Of a stretch of 64,000 nt of DNA, positions 43,144 to 53,908 are shown piece after piece (the stretch's first letter is position 1; each line of letters starts with the position of its first letter). The notes beneath the pieces are model-generated. The model was not told where the DNA came from, made no database searches, and saw only the letters and a program-made list of their open reading frames with translations. The position numbers were made by a program, and so were the translations under genes. This DNA is from Polymorphobacter_B sp038225475 (GTDB lineage Bacteria > Pseudomonadota > Alphaproteobacteria > Sphingomonadales > Sphingomonadaceae): positions 62,001 to 126,000 of the forward strand of contig JBBRRA010000005.1 in NCBI GenBank assembly GCA_038225475.1, read 5' to 3'.

Positions 43144-43908
43144 TTAAGCGGCTGCGGCGGCGTTCCGCTGCTTTTCGAACAGGTCGGTGATCTGCGACAG
43201 CGAGAACAGGTGCGCGTAGATCAGCCCCATCATGCCGTTCTGGACCATCTTGCGCGCCTGATCGCCGCGGATGTTCTGGAGCTTTTCCTCCGCGACCATG
43301 CGAAAGCCACGATAGACCGCGGGCTCCGCCATGTCGCCCTGCTGGATGGTGACTTCACCGTCGATCAACAGGTCGAGCTTGGTCAGTTCTTCCATGAAGC
43401 CGCGCGTGCGGAACACCGCCTGTTCGAACTGCTCGCAAAAGCTCAGGATGCCCTTGGTGACTTCGCTCGGCGCGTCGCCGTCGAACAGCTTCTCACTGCC
43501 TTCGGCGGTCACGATCCCCGAGCTGTCGTCAAAGCACAGCGACAGCTCCTCGGCATCGGGCGACAGCTTGGCGAGCATGAACGGATAGCGGCGGACAAAC
43601 GCCGGAATGTACGAGTTCGGCTGCCACTGCCCGGCCGCATCGACGTACAGGTTCTGGCCTTCGTTGAGGCCCATCAACGCCAGCGGCGCGGGATTCTCCC
43701 CAAGTCCGAAAACGATCGGATAGTTGCGCTGCACCACGGCGAATTCGTCGACGGTCACCGGCACGGCGTGCGTGACTTTCGTGAACGCCACGTCGTCGCG
43801 GCGCTGCAGGCCGAAGTTCGGGTGCATCTGCGACGAGAGCGGAACCAGCGAGTTATAGAACAGCGGCAGCTGCATCTCGGCGTTGGCGGCGGCAGGCGTG
43901 GAGGCCAT
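43144..43908 (-). CDS. SapC family protein
   Basis: The 254-residue protein is of the SapC type, often annotated beside TonB receptors and tryptophan halogenases in sphingomonads and caulobacters, with unknown biochemistry. Diagnostic text is LPLFYNSLVPLSSQMHPN, VVQRNYPIVFG, and YIPAFVRRYPFMLA, with LFDGDAPSEVTKGILSF further on. It has no signal peptide and is predicted soluble. In many genomes it neighbours tryptophan halogenase genes, none of which is here. The TonB receptor nearest to it lies two genes away and on the other strand. Confidence 0.9.
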   Translation of the reverse strand: MASTPAAANAEMQLPLFYNSLVPLSSQMHPNFGLQRRDDVAFTKVTHAVPVTVDEFAVVQRNYPIVFGLGENPAPLALMGLNEGQNLYVDAAGQWQPNSYIPAFVRRYPFMLAKLSPDAEELSLCFDDSSGIVTAEGSEKLFDGDAPSEVTKGILSFCEQFEQAVFRTRGFMEELTKLDLLIDGEVTIQQGDMAEPAVYRGFRMVAEEKLQNIRGDQARKMVQNGMMGLIYAHLFSLSQITDLFEKQRNAAAAA

Positions 43909-43977
43909 GAAAACGGTCTTTCGATGATCGGTTGCGTGCGCTGCCGTTTACGGACGCAAAACCATGCGTGCAAGCCG

Positions 43978-45405
43978 TCAGAAGATTTTACCCGGATTCA
44001 TGATGCCGAGCGGATCGAGCGCAGCCTTTACGGCGCGCATCGCAGCGAGCTTGGCCGGGTCACCAAGCCGCGCCAGCTCCGCCTTCTTGACGGTACCGAT
44101 GCCATGTTCGGCCGCGATCGTACCGCCGCGAGCGGTAACTGTATCATCGACATGGCGCGTCACGGCCGGGCCATGCGCTTCGACCCACGCGCGGCTGTCG
44201 CTGCCGACCGGCGCGCGCACGTTGAAGTGGACGTTGCCGTCGCCCAGATGCCCGAACGCGAGAACGCGCGTGCCGGGCCACGCAGCTTCGACGCTGGTGG
44301 TGGCGTCGACGATGAATGCCGGCATCGCCGATACCGGCACGGCAATGTCGTGCTTGACCGCAAAGCCGTCGCGGCGCTCCGCCTCCGGCAGGGTTTCGCG
44401 CAGCCGCCACAGCGTAGCCGCCTGCGCCTGCGACTGCGCGACGGTCGCATCCTCGACAACCCCCGATTCGAGCGCTGCCGAAAGGACATCGCCGAGCCGC
44501 AACGCGAGCGCATCATCCCGGCCCGCAGACGTCAACTCGATCAGCACATGCCACGCATGCTCGCCAGCCAACGGGCTGCGCTGTCCGCCTGCCACCACCA
44601 GCGCCAGTCCGATACCGGGGATCAACTCGAAGCTTTCGACCCTGTCCCCAACCGCAGCGCGCAGCCGGGCGAGCAGTGCCAGCGCCGCTGCAGGTGATGC
44701 CATCCCTGCCCAGCCGACCGCCGTATCGGCCGGTGCGCGAACCAGCCGCAGCGTTGCCGCCGTCACGATCCCCAACGTGCCCTCCGCCCCGATAAGCAGC
44801 TGCTTAATATCATAGCCGCTCGTGTCCTTGGCGAGTGCGCCAAGCTGGTGGAGCACCGACCCGTCGGGCAGCACCGCCTCGATGCCCATCACCAAGGCGC
44901 GCATCGTGCCGTGCCGCAGCACCTGTACACCGCCCGCGTTGGTCGAAATCAACCCGCCGATCGTGGCGCTCCCCTTCGCCGCAAGCGACAGTGGAAACAC
45001 GCAGCCGTTCGCTCGCACATGCGCATGAACATGTTCGAGGATCGCGCCCGCGCCGACCGTCACCGTCAGCGCCGCCACATCGACCGGCTCCATCCGGTTG
45101 AGACGCGTCAGGCTGACCAGCACAGCGCCGCCGCCAGGATCGGGAATACCCCCGCCAACCAGCCCGGTGTTGCCACCCTGCGGAACGAGCACGACCCGGT
45201 GCCGCGCCGCCGCCGCCACCAGCGCCGCGACCGCTTCCGTCGAGCCCGGACGCACCAGCAGCGCCGCGCGTCCGGTCACCCGCCCGCGCCAGTCAACAAG
45301 ATGCGGCGCCAAGGTTTCCCGGTCGCTGCTCCAACCGCCGTCACCGACAGCGGCTTTGATGTCGGCGAGCGCGGCAGCGGACGGTAGTTCGGGGGCGTCG
45401 GACAT
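43978..45405 (-). CDS. FAD-binding oxidoreductase, D-2-hydroxyacid dehydrogenase (GlcD/D-LDH) type
   Basis: The 475-residue flavoprotein has the VAO/PCMH fold. The FAD-pyrophosphate loop is PQGGNTGLVGGGIPD near 77-91, and the second FAD segment is ATIGGLISTNAGGVQVLRHG near 150-169 with LLIGAEGTLGIVTAATL after it. The C-terminal substrate domain has FGHLGDGNVHFNVR with the conserved His pair and ends EHGIGTVKK. The substrate is probably a D-2-hydroxy acid such as D-lactate, glycolate or D-2-hydroxyglutarate; it cannot be chosen by eye. Single gene, no GlcE/F partners nearby. Confidence 0.93.
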   Translation of the reverse strand: MSDAPELPSAAALADIKAAVGDGGWSSDRETLAPHLVDWRGRVTGRAALLVRPGSTEAVAALVAAAARHRVVLVPQGGNTGLVGGGIPDPGGGAVLVSLTRLNRMEPVDVAALTVTVGAGAILEHVHAHVRANGCVFPLSLAAKGSATIGGLISTNAGGVQVLRHGTMRALVMGIEAVLPDGSVLHQLGALAKDTSGYDIKQLLIGAEGTLGIVTAATLRLVRAPADTAVGWAGMASPAAALALLARLRAAVGDRVESFELIPGIGLALVVAGGQRSPLAGEHAWHVLIELTSAGRDDALALRLGDVLSAALESGVVEDATVAQSQAQAATLWRLRETLPEAERRDGFAVKHDIAVPVSAMPAFIVDATTSVEAAWPGTRVLAFGHLGDGNVHFNVRAPVGSDSRAWVEAHGPAVTRHVDDTVTARGGTIAAEHGIGTVKKAELARLGDPAKLAAMRAVKAALDPLGIMNPGKIF

Positions 45406-45514
45406 AGCGGCAGCATAGTCGGACGCAATGATCCGCGCTATCGATTGAGCGGGTTCAGCCGCGGTTCAACTGCGGACGGTCACCGCTGGGTCGTTCAGGG
45501 AGTGTTTCACATCT

Positions 45515-45946
45515 ATGCAGCATCGGCGGCTTGGGATTGCGGCGATAGCAGGGTTTGCTGCGTTCGCGACCTCCACACCTGCCGTGCCTGCGCCCGGGTT
45601 TAGCGAACGCCATGTGGCGCGTGTCGCCACGCACCCGTCAGCGACCGTCGCCGACCGCGATTCGCTGCTGCCCATCGCTGCGCGACGACGCTGCGTCGCG
45701 GTCGATCACATGGCCGGAGCCATCGTCATCGGCGACCGTGCCGTCGAGCTGACGATGGCCGGCGGCAACCGCTGGCGTATGAGCTTTGCCCGCGAATGCC
45801 CTGCGCTCAGCTTCTATCAGGGCTTTTATTACCGCCGCGCGCAGGCCGGACAGCTTTGCGCCGGTCGCGACGCGGTAATTGCGCGATCGGGGGGCGAGTG
45901 TCCGATCGCCGCGATTGTGGCGCTCAAGCCAATTCGCCGCCGATAA
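45515..45946 (+). CDS. Secreted hypothetical protein, 143 aa
   Basis: The N-terminus MQHRRLGIAAIAGFAAFATSTPAVP is a signal peptide. The mature domain of about 115 residues has a GNRWRMSFARECPALSFYQGFYYRR core with cysteines in AGQLCAGRDAVIARSGGEC, suggesting disulfides in the periplasm. GGGAG upstream serves as ribosome site. I do not recognise a named family, though the core reads like a real conserved domain. Confidence 0.7.
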   Translation: MQHRRLGIAAIAGFAAFATSTPAVPAPGFSERHVARVATHPSATVADRDSLLPIAARRRCVAVDHMAGAIVIGDRAVELTMAGGNRWRMSFARECPALSFYQGFYYRRAQAGQLCAGRDAVIARSGGECPIAAIVALKPIRRR

Positions 45947-46136
45947 AAGTGTTGCCAATTGGTTACACCGGCCCGGTCGAATGGTCGCAGCCTCGTAAAC
46001 CCGCCACAATGCTGGACAAGCGATTGGAAGCTTGTTCAAATGCGTAGTGAAGCAACCGGCTGACCTGCCGTTTGTGATCGGTGACCGTCCACTCGAATAG
46101 GTGCGGCACCGCGATAGCTTTGGGGAGGACGTCATT

Positions 46137-49100
46137 ATGCGAACATCCGTCATTTCTACGCGTGCAACTGCGGCCAAGCGGGCGCTTGCCGCCAGCGTAT
46201 CGTTACTCGGCCTGCTCGCCGCGCCGGCGTTTGCCGAGGCAGCAGCGACCGCGCCCACCGGCAACACGATCGACGAAATCGTCGTCACCGCGCAGCGCAC
46301 CTCGCAAAGCCTTCAGGACGTGCCGATCGCGGTGAGCGCCTTCACCGCGGCAACGCTCGAGAAGCAGCAGATCAATAACGCGAGCGACCTGCAGCTGACG
46401 CTGCCCAATATTACCTTTACCAAGTCGAACTTCACCGGCGGCATCTTCACGATCCGCGGCGTCGGCGATCTGTGCGTGGGTGTTACCTGCGACAGCGCGA
46501 CGGCGATCCACATCAATGATCTGCCGCTGTTCGGCACCCGCATTTTCGAAACCGACTTTTTCGATCTCCAGCGTGTTGAAGTCCTGCGTGGCCCGCAGGG
46601 CACGCTGTTCGGCCGCAACGCGACCGCCGGCGTCGTCAACTTCATCACTGCCAAGCCCGACCTGAAGGGTATCCATGCCGCCGCCGAAGGCGAGTATGGC
46701 AATTTCAATACCTATAAGGTCAAGGGCATGTTCAACCTGCCCGTCACCGACACGCTCGGTTTCCGCGTTGCGGGCACCTATCTGAAGCGCGACGGCTATA
46801 CGAACAACATTTACAACAACACGAAGCTCGATGGCCGCGACCAATATGCCATCCGCGCTTCGGCGCGCTGGCAGCCCGATAGCCACACGACGGTCGATCT
46901 GATGGGCTATTATTTCCATGAAAAGGACAATCGCCTCCGCATTCAAAAGCAGTTGTGCCAGCGTGACCCGACCGGCATTCTCGGCTGCTTGCCCGGCCAG
47001 CTGACCAACGGCACCGTCAACGGCAATGCGACGCTGGCGAGCATCTTTACATCGAAAGAACTGCTACAGGTCGCGACCGCGCCGTTCCGCACATCGGCGG
47101 CGGGCAACGGCCTTGCGAATGCGCTGGTCGCGCTGAATACCGGTAGCCTTTACGCAGCCGACGGTTACGCCAACAACATCAACCCGGCGGACTTGCGCAG
47201 CGTCAATACGGCGTACACGCCCAATTATTTTGCCGACGAAATTCAGGCATCAGCCGCCGTCGAGCATGATTTCGGGTCGCTGAAGCTCAAGGTGTCCGGC
47301 CTCTATCAGCGCGACCGGGTCGACTCTTCTCAGGACTACAACCTCGCGGTGCAGAGCGCCTCGATCTTCCAGCCTGGCCTTGCGACGGCGGCTGCCTATG
47401 CGGCGGGGGCCGCCGGGCCGCTGTTCCAGCAGATCGCGCCAGGCGTAAAGGCGCTTGCACCGAACGGCGCGGGCGGTCCCTATTGCACCTCGTCGGCACT
47501 CGACACGACGGGGACCGGCGTTTTCGGCGGCCGTAGCGTGTGCGGCGCGGTACCGCTCAACTTCGATCGGTCGAACCAGACCAACGACGCCTATACCGGC
47601 GAAGTCATCCTCAACAGCCAGTTCAGCGGTAAGTTCAACTTCCTGCTGGGCGGCATCTACAATCGCATCAAGCTGCAGGAAAACAGCTACTATGTAAACG
47701 CTTATGGGCTTGACTATGCGGCGGCCGTACTGGGTCTCGTCGGAACGATCGGTCAGCAACTTGGCGGCAACGCAGCGTTCCCCAACAGCTACCGCGCCTC
47801 GCCTTATTACCGGAACAACACCAACGACTATTTGTTGACCTCCTACGGCCTGTATGGCGAAGGCTATTATAACGCCACCGACAAGCTCAAAATTACTGTT
47901 GGTTTGCGCTACAATAACGACCAGAAATCTGTCAGCGCGCGAACAACACTGTTCCAGGATGCGCTCGGGAATTCAGTTTATCTGCCATATGGCGCGACGA
48001 ACTTTGGCCAAGCAATTGGAACTTCACCCACAGATTTCCCGGTGCCGGCCTTCCGAAACCTGCCACTTACATACGGCAATCTTTCGTTCGACCCAGCTGT
48101 CGCGACGACCCCCGGTCAGAACCCACAAACGCTGGTCGGCGCCCCCTACGACTTGCGCAAAGTGGGCTTCAGCGAAATCACTGGACGTGCAGTCGTCGAC
48201 TATAAGATCACCGACGAAAACCTGATTTATTTCTCTTATGCGCGCGGCTACAAGTCGGGGGGTATAAATCCGCCGCTATCGCCGATCTTTGCGGTTTCGG
48301 ATTCGTTCAAGCCGGAATTCATCGACTCGTTCGAGGTTGGATCGAAGAACACCTTCCTCGACGGTTCGCTGCGGCTGAACGTTACGGGCTTCTATTATAA
48401 GTACAAAGGTCTCCAGCTAAGCCGCATTGTCGCGCGGACATCTGTCAACGATAACGTCGACGCCGACATCTACGGCGTCGAGGCGGATGCCATCATTCAG
48501 CCGGCGCGTAACTTCGCGGTCAACCTTGGCTTCAGCTATCTGCATACCAAGGTAAATCAGGATAAGTTCCTCTCGAACCCGCGCGATCCGTCGGGTGGTC
48601 GCAGCGATGCGGTCATCATCAAGGATATCGTTAACGCATCGAACTGCGCGGTTGTGCCAACTGGTGCGGGCGGCGCGGCTTTGTCCAACGGTTACGTTGG
48701 CGCGGTCAATGCAGCATTAGGGCTGCAGGCGCCGACAGCTTTCGGTGCGAACAGCGGCTTGGCTGCCGGCACAACTGGTGCCTTTGGTATCTGCTCGGTG
48801 TTGGCAAGCAATGCTGCTGCTGCTGGAGTTACCGTCCTGAATGAAGGCGTAAAAATCAACATCAAGGGCAACCAGCTACCGCAGTCGCCAAGCGTCAAGG
48901 CATCGGCGGGCGTTCAGTATACGGCCGAATTCAGCAACGGCATGTCGCTCGTCCCGCGCTTCGACCTTGCGTTCACCGGCGGGAGTTATGGCAGCATCTT
49001 CAACGGCAGTGGTCCGGGGCAGACGGCGTTCGTCAACCGCATCCCGAGCTATTACATCATGAATGCTCAGGTACAGCTCAACGGCAAGGATGACCGCTTC

Positions 49101-49244
49101 TTTGTCCGCGGCTTCATCCAGAACATCGCCAACAACAATGCGATCACCGGTGCCTACGTAACCGACCAGTCGTCGGGGCTGTTCACCAACGTCTTCACGC
49201 TCGAACCGCGCCGTTACGGCATCGCGGGCGGCATCAAGTTCTAA
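46137..49244 (+). CDS. TonB-dependent receptor
   Basis: This 1035-residue protein is an outer-membrane receptor for active uptake of an unknown ligand. A signal peptide ending at AAPAFAEAA is followed by the TonB-box-like IDEIVVTAQRTSQSLQDVP. The plug domain contains FTIRGVGDLCVGVTCDSAT with a cysteine pair and ends RVEVLRGPQGTLFGRNATAG. The rest is a beta-barrel closing with a terminal phenylalanine (GIAGGIKF). GGGGAGG sits eight bases before the ATG. The 190 bp upstream is non-coding. No inner-membrane transporter or degradation genes adjoin, so the ligand is unclear. Confidence 0.95.
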   Translation: MRTSVISTRATAAKRALAASVSLLGLLAAPAFAEAAATAPTGNTIDEIVVTAQRTSQSLQDVPIAVSAFTAATLEKQQINNASDLQLTLPNITFTKSNFTGGIFTIRGVGDLCVGVTCDSATAIHINDLPLFGTRIFETDFFDLQRVEVLRGPQGTLFGRNATAGVVNFITAKPDLKGIHAAAEGEYGNFNTYKVKGMFNLPVTDTLGFRVAGTYLKRDGYTNNIYNNTKLDGRDQYAIRASARWQPDSHTTVDLMGYYFHEKDNRLRIQKQLCQRDPTGILGCLPGQLTNGTVNGNATLASIFTSKELLQVATAPFRTSAAGNGLANALVALNTGSLYAADGYANNINPADLRSVNTAYTPNYFADEIQASAAVEHDFGSLKLKVSGLYQRDRVDSSQDYNLAVQSASIFQPGLATAAAYAAGAAGPLFQQIAPGVKALAPNGAGGPYCTSSALDTTGTGVFGGRSVCGAVPLNFDRSNQTNDAYTGEVILNSQFSGKFNFLLGGIYNRIKLQENSYYVNAYGLDYAAAVLGLVGTIGQQLGGNAAFPNSYRASPYYRNNTNDYLLTSYGLYGEGYYNATDKLKITVGLRYNNDQKSVSARTTLFQDALGNSVYLPYGATNFGQAIGTSPTDFPVPAFRNLPLTYGNLSFDPAVATTPGQNPQTLVGAPYDLRKVGFSEITGRAVVDYKITDENLIYFSYARGYKSGGINPPLSPIFAVSDSFKPEFIDSFEVGSKNTFLDGSLRLNVTGFYYKYKGLQLSRIVARTSVNDNVDADIYGVEADAIIQPARNFAVNLGFSYLHTKVNQDKFLSNPRDPSGGRSDAVIIKDIVNASNCAVVPTGAGGAALSNGYVGAVNAALGLQAPTAFGANSGLAAGTTGAFGICSVLASNAAAAGVTVLNEGVKINIKGNQLPQSPSVKASAGVQYTAEFSNGMSLVPRFDLAFTGGSYGSIFNGSGPGQTAFVNRIPSYYIMNAQVQLNGKDDRFFVRGFIQNIANNNAITGAYVTDQSSGLFTNVFTLEPRRYGIAGGIKF

Positions 49245-49267
49245 CCGGCAGTCACTCGCTGGAATTT

Positions 49268-49299
49268 ACGGGCGGGGAGCGATCCCCGCCCGTTTCTTT
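49268..49299 (+). terminator. Rho-independent terminator of the TonB receptor gene
   Basis: A perfect eleven-base stem ACGGGCGGGGA/TCCCCGCCCGT with GCGA loop is followed by TTCTTT, 23 bases after the receptor stop. Confidence 0.88.
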
Positions 49300-49396
49300 G
49301 TCCGCGCTTTATTGACTTTACCGGGCAAACAGGCGCAAGCGCGAGCACAGTGCGGGCGATCCATTTTCGAGCGCTCCCCTTATCCCAAGGACACAC

Positions 49397-50902
<1,506 letters not shown>

Positions 50903-50962
50903 GCTGGCGTCGCGCGCGGCTTTGCCGCTATGACGTTTACGTCAACCGCTGGGGAGCGTCGC

Positions 50963-51760
50963 ATGTCGTACGAGCATATCCTTTTCGACGAGTCCGGCGG
51001 CATTGCCACCATCACCATCAACCGGCCGCAGGCGCTGAACGCGCTGCACACCGGCGTGATCGCCGAGATGATCGACGCCGTCGACCGCGTGCGTGACGAA
51101 GCGACGGCGCGCGTGCTGGTGCTGACTGGGGCGGGCCGCGCGTTTTGCAGCGGCGCCGACCTGGCGAGCGGGACGACGGCGAACAATCGCGGCATCGCCA
51201 ACAGCGACGCGGGCAGCAGCCTCGAAAGCCATTTCAACCCGTTGCTCGAACGGCTGTTCGCGCTGCCGGTGCCGTTCATCACCGCGGTCAACGGCCCGGC
51301 GGCGGGCGCGGGGTGCAGCTTTGCGCTGGCGGGCGATATCGTCGTCGCGGCGAAATCGGCATATTTCCTGCAGGCCTTCGTCAACATCGGGCTGGTCCCC
51401 GATGTCGGCTCGACATGGCTGCTGCCACGGCTGGCGGGCAAGGCGCGGGCGCAGGCGATGATGATGCTCGGCGACAAAATCCCCGCCGCCACCGCGCTTG
51501 ATTGGGGCATGATCTATTCGGTGGTCGAGGATGACGCCTTGAAGGCGACCGTCACCGCCTTGGCAACGCGGCTCGCGAACGGGCCGACGCGCGCCTATAC
51601 GCTGATCCGCCACGGCATCCGAGCGTGCATGGATGCCAGCCTGACCGAGGGGCTGCGCGTCGAGCGCGAGCATCAGCGCACCGCCGGGCGCACGGCCGAC
51701 TTCGCCGAGGGTGTTACCGCCTTCCTGCAAAAGCGCGCACCGCGGTTCAAGGGCCGCTGA
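50963..51760 (+). CDS. Enoyl-CoA hydratase/isomerase family protein
   Basis: The 265-residue crotonase-fold protein has TITINRPQALNAL at the start, the oxyanion-hole GRAFCSGADLASG and VNGPAAGAGCSFALAGDIV, and the second oxyanion region AFVNIGLVPDVGSTWLLPR. The aspartate-containing VPDVGSTW suits phenylacetate-type 1,2-epoxyphenylacetyl-CoA isomerases (PaaG) better than classic hydratases, but that is an inference. No other paa or fad genes adjoin. GGGGAG eight bases upstream supports the ATG at 50963. Confidence 0.9.
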   Translation: MSYEHILFDESGGIATITINRPQALNALHTGVIAEMIDAVDRVRDEATARVLVLTGAGRAFCSGADLASGTTANNRGIANSDAGSSLESHFNPLLERLFALPVPFITAVNGPAAGAGCSFALAGDIVVAAKSAYFLQAFVNIGLVPDVGSTWLLPRLAGKARAQAMMMLGDKIPAATALDWGMIYSVVEDDALKATVTALATRLANGPTRAYTLIRHGIRACMDASLTEGLRVEREHQRTAGRTADFAEGVTAFLQKRAPRFKGR

Positions 51761-51807
51761 GCCCACCGGTCGGCGCGCGCAGCTAAGGGCCCCGGTCGCG
51801 CGCCGGC

Positions 51808-52944
51808 TCACCGCGCGCGCGCCTTGTACCGCGCCACCCACGCGGTCGCGAACGCCGTCAGCCGCCCCTCGCCGATTGCGGCGCGCAGCCCGGCCATCAG
51901 CTGCTGATAGAACCAGATATTATGCTCGGTCATCAGCATCGCGCCCAATATCTCGTCGCTGCGGACCAGATGCGCGAGATAGGCGCGGCTGGCCTGTGCG
52001 CATACCGGGCAGGCGCAATCGGCATCGAGCGGCGCGGTGTCCTCGGCAAAGCGGGCGTTGCGCAGGTTGATCGGGCCGTCATGAGTGAACGCCTGCCCCG
52101 TCCGGCCCGACCGTGTCGGCAGCACGCAGTCGAACATGTCGACCCCGCGCACCACCGCGCCGACAATGTCGTCGGGCTTGCCCACCCCCATCAGATAGCG
52201 CGGGCGGTCGGGCGGCAACTGGCCCGGCGCAAAGTCGAGCACGCCGAACATCGCGTCCTGCCCCTCGCCCACCGCCAGCCCGCCGATGGCATAGCCGTCG
52301 AAGCCGATCGCCATCAGCGCGTCTGCCGATTGCGCGCGCAGCCCTGCGTCCATCGACCCCTGCTGGATGCCGAACAGCGCCGCGCGGGCGGCATGATCAT
52401 GACCGCTGTCGAAGCCATCGCGCGACCGCTGCGCCCAGCGCATCGACCGCGCCATCGAGGCCGCGGCCTGTTCGGGCGTCGCGGGGAACGGCGTACACTC
52501 GTCGAACGCCATGACGATGTCCGAGCCGAGCAGCCGCTGGATTTCCATCGACCGCTCGGGCGTGATCAAATGGCGACTGCCATCGAGGTGCGACTTGAAC
52601 GTCACCCCGTCCTCGGTCAGCTTGGTCAGCTCGCCCAAAGACATCACCTGAAAGCCGCCGCTGTCGGTCAGGATCGGGCGGTCCCACCCCATGAACGCAT
52701 GCAACCCGCCCAGCCGGTCGATCCGCTCGGCAGTCGGGCGCAGCATCAGGTGATAGGTGTTGCCCAGGATGATGTCGGCGCCGGCGGCGCGGACCTCACG
52801 GCTGCGCATCGCCTTGACGGTGGCGGCGGTGCCGACCGGCATGAACGCGGGCGTGCGGATGTCGCCGCGCTGCATCGATATGGTGCCGGAGCGCGCCGCG
52901 CCGTCGGTGGCGTGGATGGTGAAGTCGAAACGGGGGCGGGTCAT
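51808..52944 (-). CDS. tgt: tRNA-guanine transglycosylase
   Basis: The 378-residue enzyme exchanges guanine 34 of target tRNAs for preQ1 in queuosine synthesis. MPVGTAATVKAM, the catalytic-aspartate ILTDSGGFQVMSLG, and GYAIGGLAVGEGQ are present, and the zinc site is CACPVC with CAQASRAYLAHL in the C-terminal part. It works in the same pathway as queA, which lies upstream but is separated by a VOC gene and a spacer. Confidence 0.97.
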   Translation of the reverse strand: MTRPRFDFTIHATDGAARSGTISMQRGDIRTPAFMPVGTAATVKAMRSREVRAAGADIILGNTYHLMLRPTAERIDRLGGLHAFMGWDRPILTDSGGFQVMSLGELTKLTEDGVTFKSHLDGSRHLITPERSMEIQRLLGSDIVMAFDECTPFPATPEQAAASMARSMRWAQRSRDGFDSGHDHAARAALFGIQQGSMDAGLRAQSADALMAIGFDGYAIGGLAVGEGQDAMFGVLDFAPGQLPPDRPRYLMGVGKPDDIVGAVVRGVDMFDCVLPTRSGRTGQAFTHDGPINLRNARFAEDTAPLDADCACPVCAQASRAYLAHLVRSDEILGAMLMTEHNIWFYQQLMAGLRAAIGEGRLTAFATAWVARYKARAR

Positions 52945-53327
52945 CGCGGTGGTTTAGCGGCACCGGCGCGCATTGGACAGCACCCGGTGGCGGTTGCGCG
53001 GTCGCCGCCTAACACGTCTAACTTTACTGGCGCACCGAGGGGAAGTTGCAAATTACGAGGACGTTACGGCGAGCAAATGTTGGGTTCGGCGGCGACGGCG
53101 TTCGATCGGGCGGATGGCGACGGCGGCGCAACGCGGCTGCATGGCACGGTGAGCGCGGGTGCGCGCGTCACGGGCATCTGCTGGCGCAGGGCGATGGGCT
53201 GGCGGATTCATGGCCAGTCAGATATAACCAAATGGATTTTTTTGTCAATGCGGGCGCGGGTGGCGTTCAGTCTGGTTGCGACCCCAAAGCGGACGTAAAG
53301 TTGGAGTCTTGTCCTCGCAACTCTGAC
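52945..53327. other. 383 bp spacer without a recognised gene between tgt and the VOC gene
   Basis: This is the longest non-coding stretch in the window. It contains short frames with no plausible start or codon pattern, an AT-rich patch (about 53219-53252) inside GC-rich DNA, and no clear terminator, tRNA or repeat pair. It may be a remnant of the event that separated queA from tgt. Confidence 0.5.
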
Positions 53328-53780
53328 CTAGCTCCGCTTCGGCTGCCAGAGTTCGATCTTGGTGCCATCCGGGTCTTGTATCCATGCGAACCGGCCGAAA
53401 GCGTCGTTATCGTCGCGTTTCAGGATTGGAACGCCGTGCGCGGTCAGTCGCGCGACCATCGCATCCATGTCGTCGACCGCGAAGTTGATCATGAACTCTC
53501 GGGTTGAGGGGCTCATATAGTCGCTGGAAGCCGGAAAAGCCGTCCAAGACACTTTCGGAGGGTGGCCCGGAGCGTCGAATGGCAATGCCGCTCCGCCCAA
53601 AGGTTTGACATCAAGACCTAGGACTTCTTGATACCATTTCGCGAGCGCCTTTGGATCCTTGCTCTTAACAAACACGCCGCCGACGCCGGTGACGTGACCT
53701 ACCTGATCAGCCATTGCGTATCCCTGACAAGTGAGCGTGACCGCGAACACCACCACACAGCGGGTAAGTTGCCTGAGCAT
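53328..53780 (-). CDS. Secreted VOC (glyoxalase/bleomycin-resistance) family protein
   Basis: The 150-residue protein starts MLRQLTRCVVVFAVTLTC with a signal peptide likely cut after YAMA, and AGGAG lies ten bases upstream. The mature part is one VOC module: VGHVTGVGGVFVKSKDPKALAKWYQEVLGLD at its start and the typical GRFAWIQDPDGTKIELWQP at its end, with metal-ligand glutamate. VOC proteins are usually cytoplasmic, so export is unusual. The DNA is less GC-rich than queA and tgt on either side. The substrate cannot be told. Confidence 0.85.
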   Translation of the reverse strand: MLRQLTRCVVVFAVTLTCQGYAMADQVGHVTGVGGVFVKSKDPKALAKWYQEVLGLDVKPLGGAALPFDAPGHPPKVSWTAFPASSDYMSPSTREFMINFAVDDMDAMVARLTAHGVPILKRDDNDAFGRFAWIQDPDGTKIELWQPKRS

Positions 53781-53908
53781 AACCCATACTCCTGTTCCCG
53801 TCGGGTCGGCGAGTCGTGTTCTTGGCAGGATAGGCAAGTTGATGAAGGGAGCAAGATGCGCGGTGACTCGGCCGGCGGCGATCCGCTAACTACCCACCCC
53901 ACCGCCCC

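Noticed and set aside
43144..43908. SapC as the peptide ABC transporter permease of the same name
   Set aside because: The protein has no membrane helices; it belongs to the unrelated soluble SapC family.
53077..53298. 73-codon rightward frame in the tgt-VOC spacer
   Set aside because: No ribosome site, no recognisable family and composition like random GC-rich sequence; treated as spacer.
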